Assembly: GCA_016713325.1 (NCBI GenBank)
Contig: JADJPJ010000087.1
Location: forward strand, 868,001 to 932,000
Length of the DNA: 64,000 nt
Reading direction: 5' to 3'
Source of the DNA: Candidatus Flexifilum affinis
GTDB lineage: Bacteria; Chloroflexota; Anaerolineae; Aggregatilineales; Phototrophicaceae
Shown: positions 61,949 through 64,000 of the stretch, piece by piece
Position numbering within the stretch: the first letter of the stretch is position 1
Layout of the letters: every line of letters starts with the position of its first letter
Position numbers and translations under genes: made by a program
Notes under the pieces: generated by a model
What the model was told of the DNA's origin: nothing
What the model saw: only the letters and a program-made list of their open reading frames with translations
Databases searched by the model: none

Positions 61949-63652
61949 TCACATGACATCCGGCGCGGTCATTCCCATCAGATCCAGCACGCGCGCGAAC
62001 ACGACCTGCGCGGCTCGGTAGAAGCGAAGCCGTGCCTTCGCCACGTCGGGCGGCACTTCGGTGTGCATCACGCGCACGTTGTCGAAGATTGGGTGGAAGG
62101 AATTGGCCAATTCCAGCGCATAGAAGGCGATCCGGTGCGGCTCCAGATGGCGCGCCGAGGCCTCGATCACCTCGCCCAGTTCCATCGCCTTGCGCAGGAA
62201 GCTCAGTTCCGCCTCCCCCAGCAGACTGATATCCGCACCCTCATCGCTGATGCCGCGCGCCGCCGCCTCACGGAAAATGCCGGCGCAGCGCACATGCGCA
62301 TATTGGATGTAGTACACCGGGTTCTCATTGCTGCGCTTGATGGCCAGGTCCAGGTCGAAGTTGAGATGCGAGTCGGCGCTCCGGGCGAGCAGCATATAAC
62401 GCACAGCGTCGGCGCTCGTCTCTTCGACCAGCGCGTCAAGTGTGTCGAAGACGCCGCGCCGCGTACTCATCTTGACTTCCACGCCATTGCGGACCGCGCG
62501 CACCATCTGGTTGATGATGACATGGATCTTCGAGGGATCCATGCCCAGTGCCTGCACACCATACTGGACGACCTTGTACTGCGCGCCGTGATCAGCGCCC
62601 AGCACGTTGACCAGCAGGTCGAAGCCGCGTTCCAGCTTGTTGACGTGATAGGCGATATCGGGGAGAGTATACGTCGGCTCACCCGACGACTTGACCAGCA
62701 CCCGGTCCTTGGCATCGCCGAGCCGCGTGCTTCGGAACCAAACCGCCTCGCCTTTGCCGCCGGCTTCTTCGACATCCTCCTTGTCGGCGCCTTCGGGGAC
62801 GGTCGCTTTGTAGACGAAGCCAGCCTGATCCAGCGACTCCAGGACATCCCAGATGGCGCCGCTATTCTCGTTGAAGAACACGTCGTGAACGATCTGCACC
62901 TGGGCCAGACTCTCCCGAATCCACTGGAACATGCGCTTTTCGGCGTAATCCTTGAACGGCTGCCAGTCGGAGTCGATCCAGCCTTCTCCGACCTCAGCTG
63001 CCAGGTCCCTCGCGAAGTCGCTCAGATAGTCGCCCTGGTAGAAGTTCTCATCCTTTGCATCCGGGATGGTGACCGGCTTGCCGAGCGCCTGCAAGTAGCG
63101 AATTTTCAGGCTATTGCCGACGTTGCGCATCTGCCGGCCGGCGTTGTTGAAGTAGTACTCGCGCTCTACCTGATAGCCGGCCGCTTCCAGCAGTCGGGCC
63201 ATCGTGTCGCCAATCACACCACCCCGGCTGCGGCCGACCGTGATCGGGCCGCTGGGGTTGGCGCTCACGAACTCGACCTGAGCGCGCTTTCCTGCATACA
63301 GATCGAGCTGGAAGACGTTCTCGCCTTCGACAATCAGCGACTCGACCTGGGATTTCAACCAGTGGTCGTCGAGGCGGAAGTTGATGAACCCAGGCGGCAC
63401 GACCTCCACCGACGCGATGAACGCCGGTTTGACGAAGTGCTCGGCAATCGCATTGGCGATGTCGAGGGGTTTCCTGCCCGTCGGCTTGGCCAGGGCAAGA
63501 GCCAGCGAAACGGCATAATCCCCCTGGTCAGCGCGCTTGGGTGGGCGCACTTCGATCTCTGGCAGGTCGAAGGCGGGCAGCGCTCCGGAAGCCTGAGCGT
63601 TGGCAATCGCGCTGTGCACAGCGCTGGCGAGAGTTTGCGGCAGCAGTTTCAA
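61949..63652 (-). CDS. argS: Arginyl-tRNA synthetase with altered HIGH motif
   Basis: Charges tRNA-Arg. About 567 aa from the TTG at 63652, chosen because AGGA lies about 10 bp upstream and it begins at the usual N-terminal Add1 domain ([18 protein letters not shown]). An in-frame ATG at 63778 would add an unlikely tail. The Rossmann core has [21 protein letters not shown], where HxGH is replaced by T-V-G-R. KMSK is present as [43 protein letters not shown] and [12 protein letters not shown] are typical ArgRS blocks. The anticodon-binding helical domain ends the chain ([24 protein letters not shown]). Confidence 0.95.
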   Translation of the reverse strand: MKLLPQTLASAVHSAIANAQASGALPAFDLPEIEVRPPKRADQGDYAVSLALALAKPTGRKPLDIANAIAEHFVKPAFIASVEVVPPGFINFRLDDHWLKSQVESLIVEGENVFQLDLYAGKRAQVEFVSANPSGPITVGRSRGGVIGDTMARLLEAAGYQVEREYYFNNAGRQMRNVGNSLKIRYLQALGKPVTIPDAKDENFYQGDYLSDFARDLAAEVGEGWIDSDWQPFKDYAEKRMFQWIRESLAQVQIVHDVFFNENSGAIWDVLESLDQAGFVYKATVPEGADKEDVEEAGGKGEAVWFRSTRLGDAKDRVLVKSSGEPTYTLPDIAYHVNKLERGFDLLVNVLGADHGAQYKVVQYGVQALGMDPSKIHVIINQMVRAVRNGVEVKMSTRRGVFDTLDALVEETSADAVRYMLLARSADSHLNFDLDLAIKRSNENPVYYIQYAHVRCAGIFREAAARGISDEGADISLLGEAELSFLRKAMELGEVIEASARHLEPHRIAFYALELANSFHPIFDNVRVMHTEVPPDVAKARLRFYRAAQVVFARVLDLMGMTAPDVM

Positions 63653-63864
63653 GTTGGGCAGTCCTGATGATGAGGTCGATCGGTTCTTCTGAGAATATGG
63701 TTCAAGATTGTAGGAGTCTTGGGGAGGGGTGGCAAGATCGATGATGGGCTCATCTCTGGCACCACACAACCACCACACAACTAAGGATCCAGAAGGCCCG
63801 GTCTTACATCCCCAGCCTCTGAAGGCTATCAGCGTTTCTGGGCAACGCCTTGCGGCTTAGCCAC

Positions 63865-64000
63865 CTACTCGTCGACAGCGGCGTCGGGTTCCCGCGCCGC
63901 CGCGCTGATCAGCAACGCGATCATGCCGCCGATCATTCCGGCAATGAAGATCGACCCGGACCAGACATGCACGCTCCACCGGATGACCGAATTGCTGGCG
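63865..64000 (-). CDS. C-terminal end of a membrane protein (partial)
   Basis: The last 45 codons of a gene that starts beyond the window, with stop TAG at 63865-63867. The readable end is SVIRWSVHVWSGSIFIAGMIGGMIALLISAAAREPDAAVDE. It contains one Gly/Ile-rich hydrophobic helix (IFIAGMIGGMIALLISAAA) and an acidic cytoplasmic-type tail. No family can be named from so little. It reads toward argS, with 212 bp between its stop and the chosen argS start. Confidence 0.55.
   Translation of the reverse strand, partial: ASNSVIRWSVHVWSGSIFIAGMIGGMIALLISAAAREPDAAVDE

Noticed and set aside
61910..63667. 585-aa plus-strand open frame opposite argS
   Set aside because: Mirror of a high-GC gene; composition is His/Arg/Leu-rich with no family motif, while the minus strand encodes clear ArgRS.

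Overview
The window is GC-rich bacterial chromosome that most resembles Chloroflexota, probably an Anaerolineae-like lineage. That assignment is inference. It rests on a complete late coenzyme F420 pathway, Pro/Thr-rich '(TP)n' spacers in secreted proteins, a NirK with an extra N-terminal cupredoxin, and an arginyl-tRNA synthetase with an altered HIGH motif. There is no rRNA, integrase, transposase or CRISPR array; one tRNA (Val, anticodon TAC) is present.

Layout. Positions 1-3.8 kb (minus strand) hold proC (broken by an in-frame TAG), an OSBS/N-acylamino-acid racemase paired with a COG3375 GNAT, and a nucleotide-sugar-epimerase-like protein. Positions 4-6.5 kb (plus) hold fabF and a fabH-like gene. 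Positions 6.6-11.6 kb (minus) hold a zinc peptidase and an overlapping operon of purine nucleoside phosphorylase, membrane protein, DUF2520 protein, panB and panC. Positions 12.2-18.8 kb (minus) hold a xanthine-dehydrogenase-type operon: an FAD-[2Fe-2S] fusion, a small membrane protein, a 593-aa nucleoside-phosphorylase-like protein, a frameshifted Mo subunit and MocA. About 470 bp of near-pure G/C homopolymers (18.92-19.39 kb) follows and destroys the end of a metallophosphoesterase gene. Positions 20-28.8 kb (minus) hold a GT-C-like membrane protein and an F420 operon (LLM oxidoreductase, cofC, cofD, nitroreductase, cofE, npdG) led by an ssnA-like deaminase. Positions 28.8-42.8 kb (minus) are a nearly gapless run: two fold-II PLP enzymes, a GT2, carbamate kinase, a YgeW-like carbamoyltransferase, a PRMT-like methyltransferase, a YgeY-like M20 hydrolase, adenine deaminase, an 8-oxoguanine-deaminase-like enzyme and folD. 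Positions 43-53.8 kb (plus) hold a giant pilin-signal adhesin, a guanylate-kinase-like protein, ygfZ, and a denitrification group (Crp/Fnr regulator, ferredoxin, nirK, twin 4-TM proteins). Positions 54-64 kb hold a cellobiose-phosphorylase-like gene under a LacI-type operator, an MFS transporter, AAC(3)-like and beta-helix genes, a thioredoxin-fold protein, tRNA-Val, dcd, argS and the end of a membrane protein.

The main theme is purine salvage and breakdown. A nucleoside phosphorylase, adenine deaminase, two further amidohydrolases, a XDH-type molybdoenzyme with MocA, YgeW, YgeY, carbamate kinase and FolD share one 31-kb stretch, all on the minus strand. Five members (ssnA, ygeW, ygeY, a carbamate kinase and mocA) correspond to genes of the enterobacterial ygeW-xdhD purine/urate cluster, while ygfK and hyuA are absent here. 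The pathway would release bases, oxidise them, and recover energy as carbamoyl phosphate and then ATP. New candidate parts are the phosphorylase-like protein inside the molybdoenzyme operon, a PRMT-like methyltransferase between ygeW and ygeY, and two PLP enzymes where YgeX would be expected.

Several genes carry single-base frameshifts, mostly in short G runs, and there is one homopolymer wasteland. Sequencing or assembly error must be excluded before any gene is called dead.
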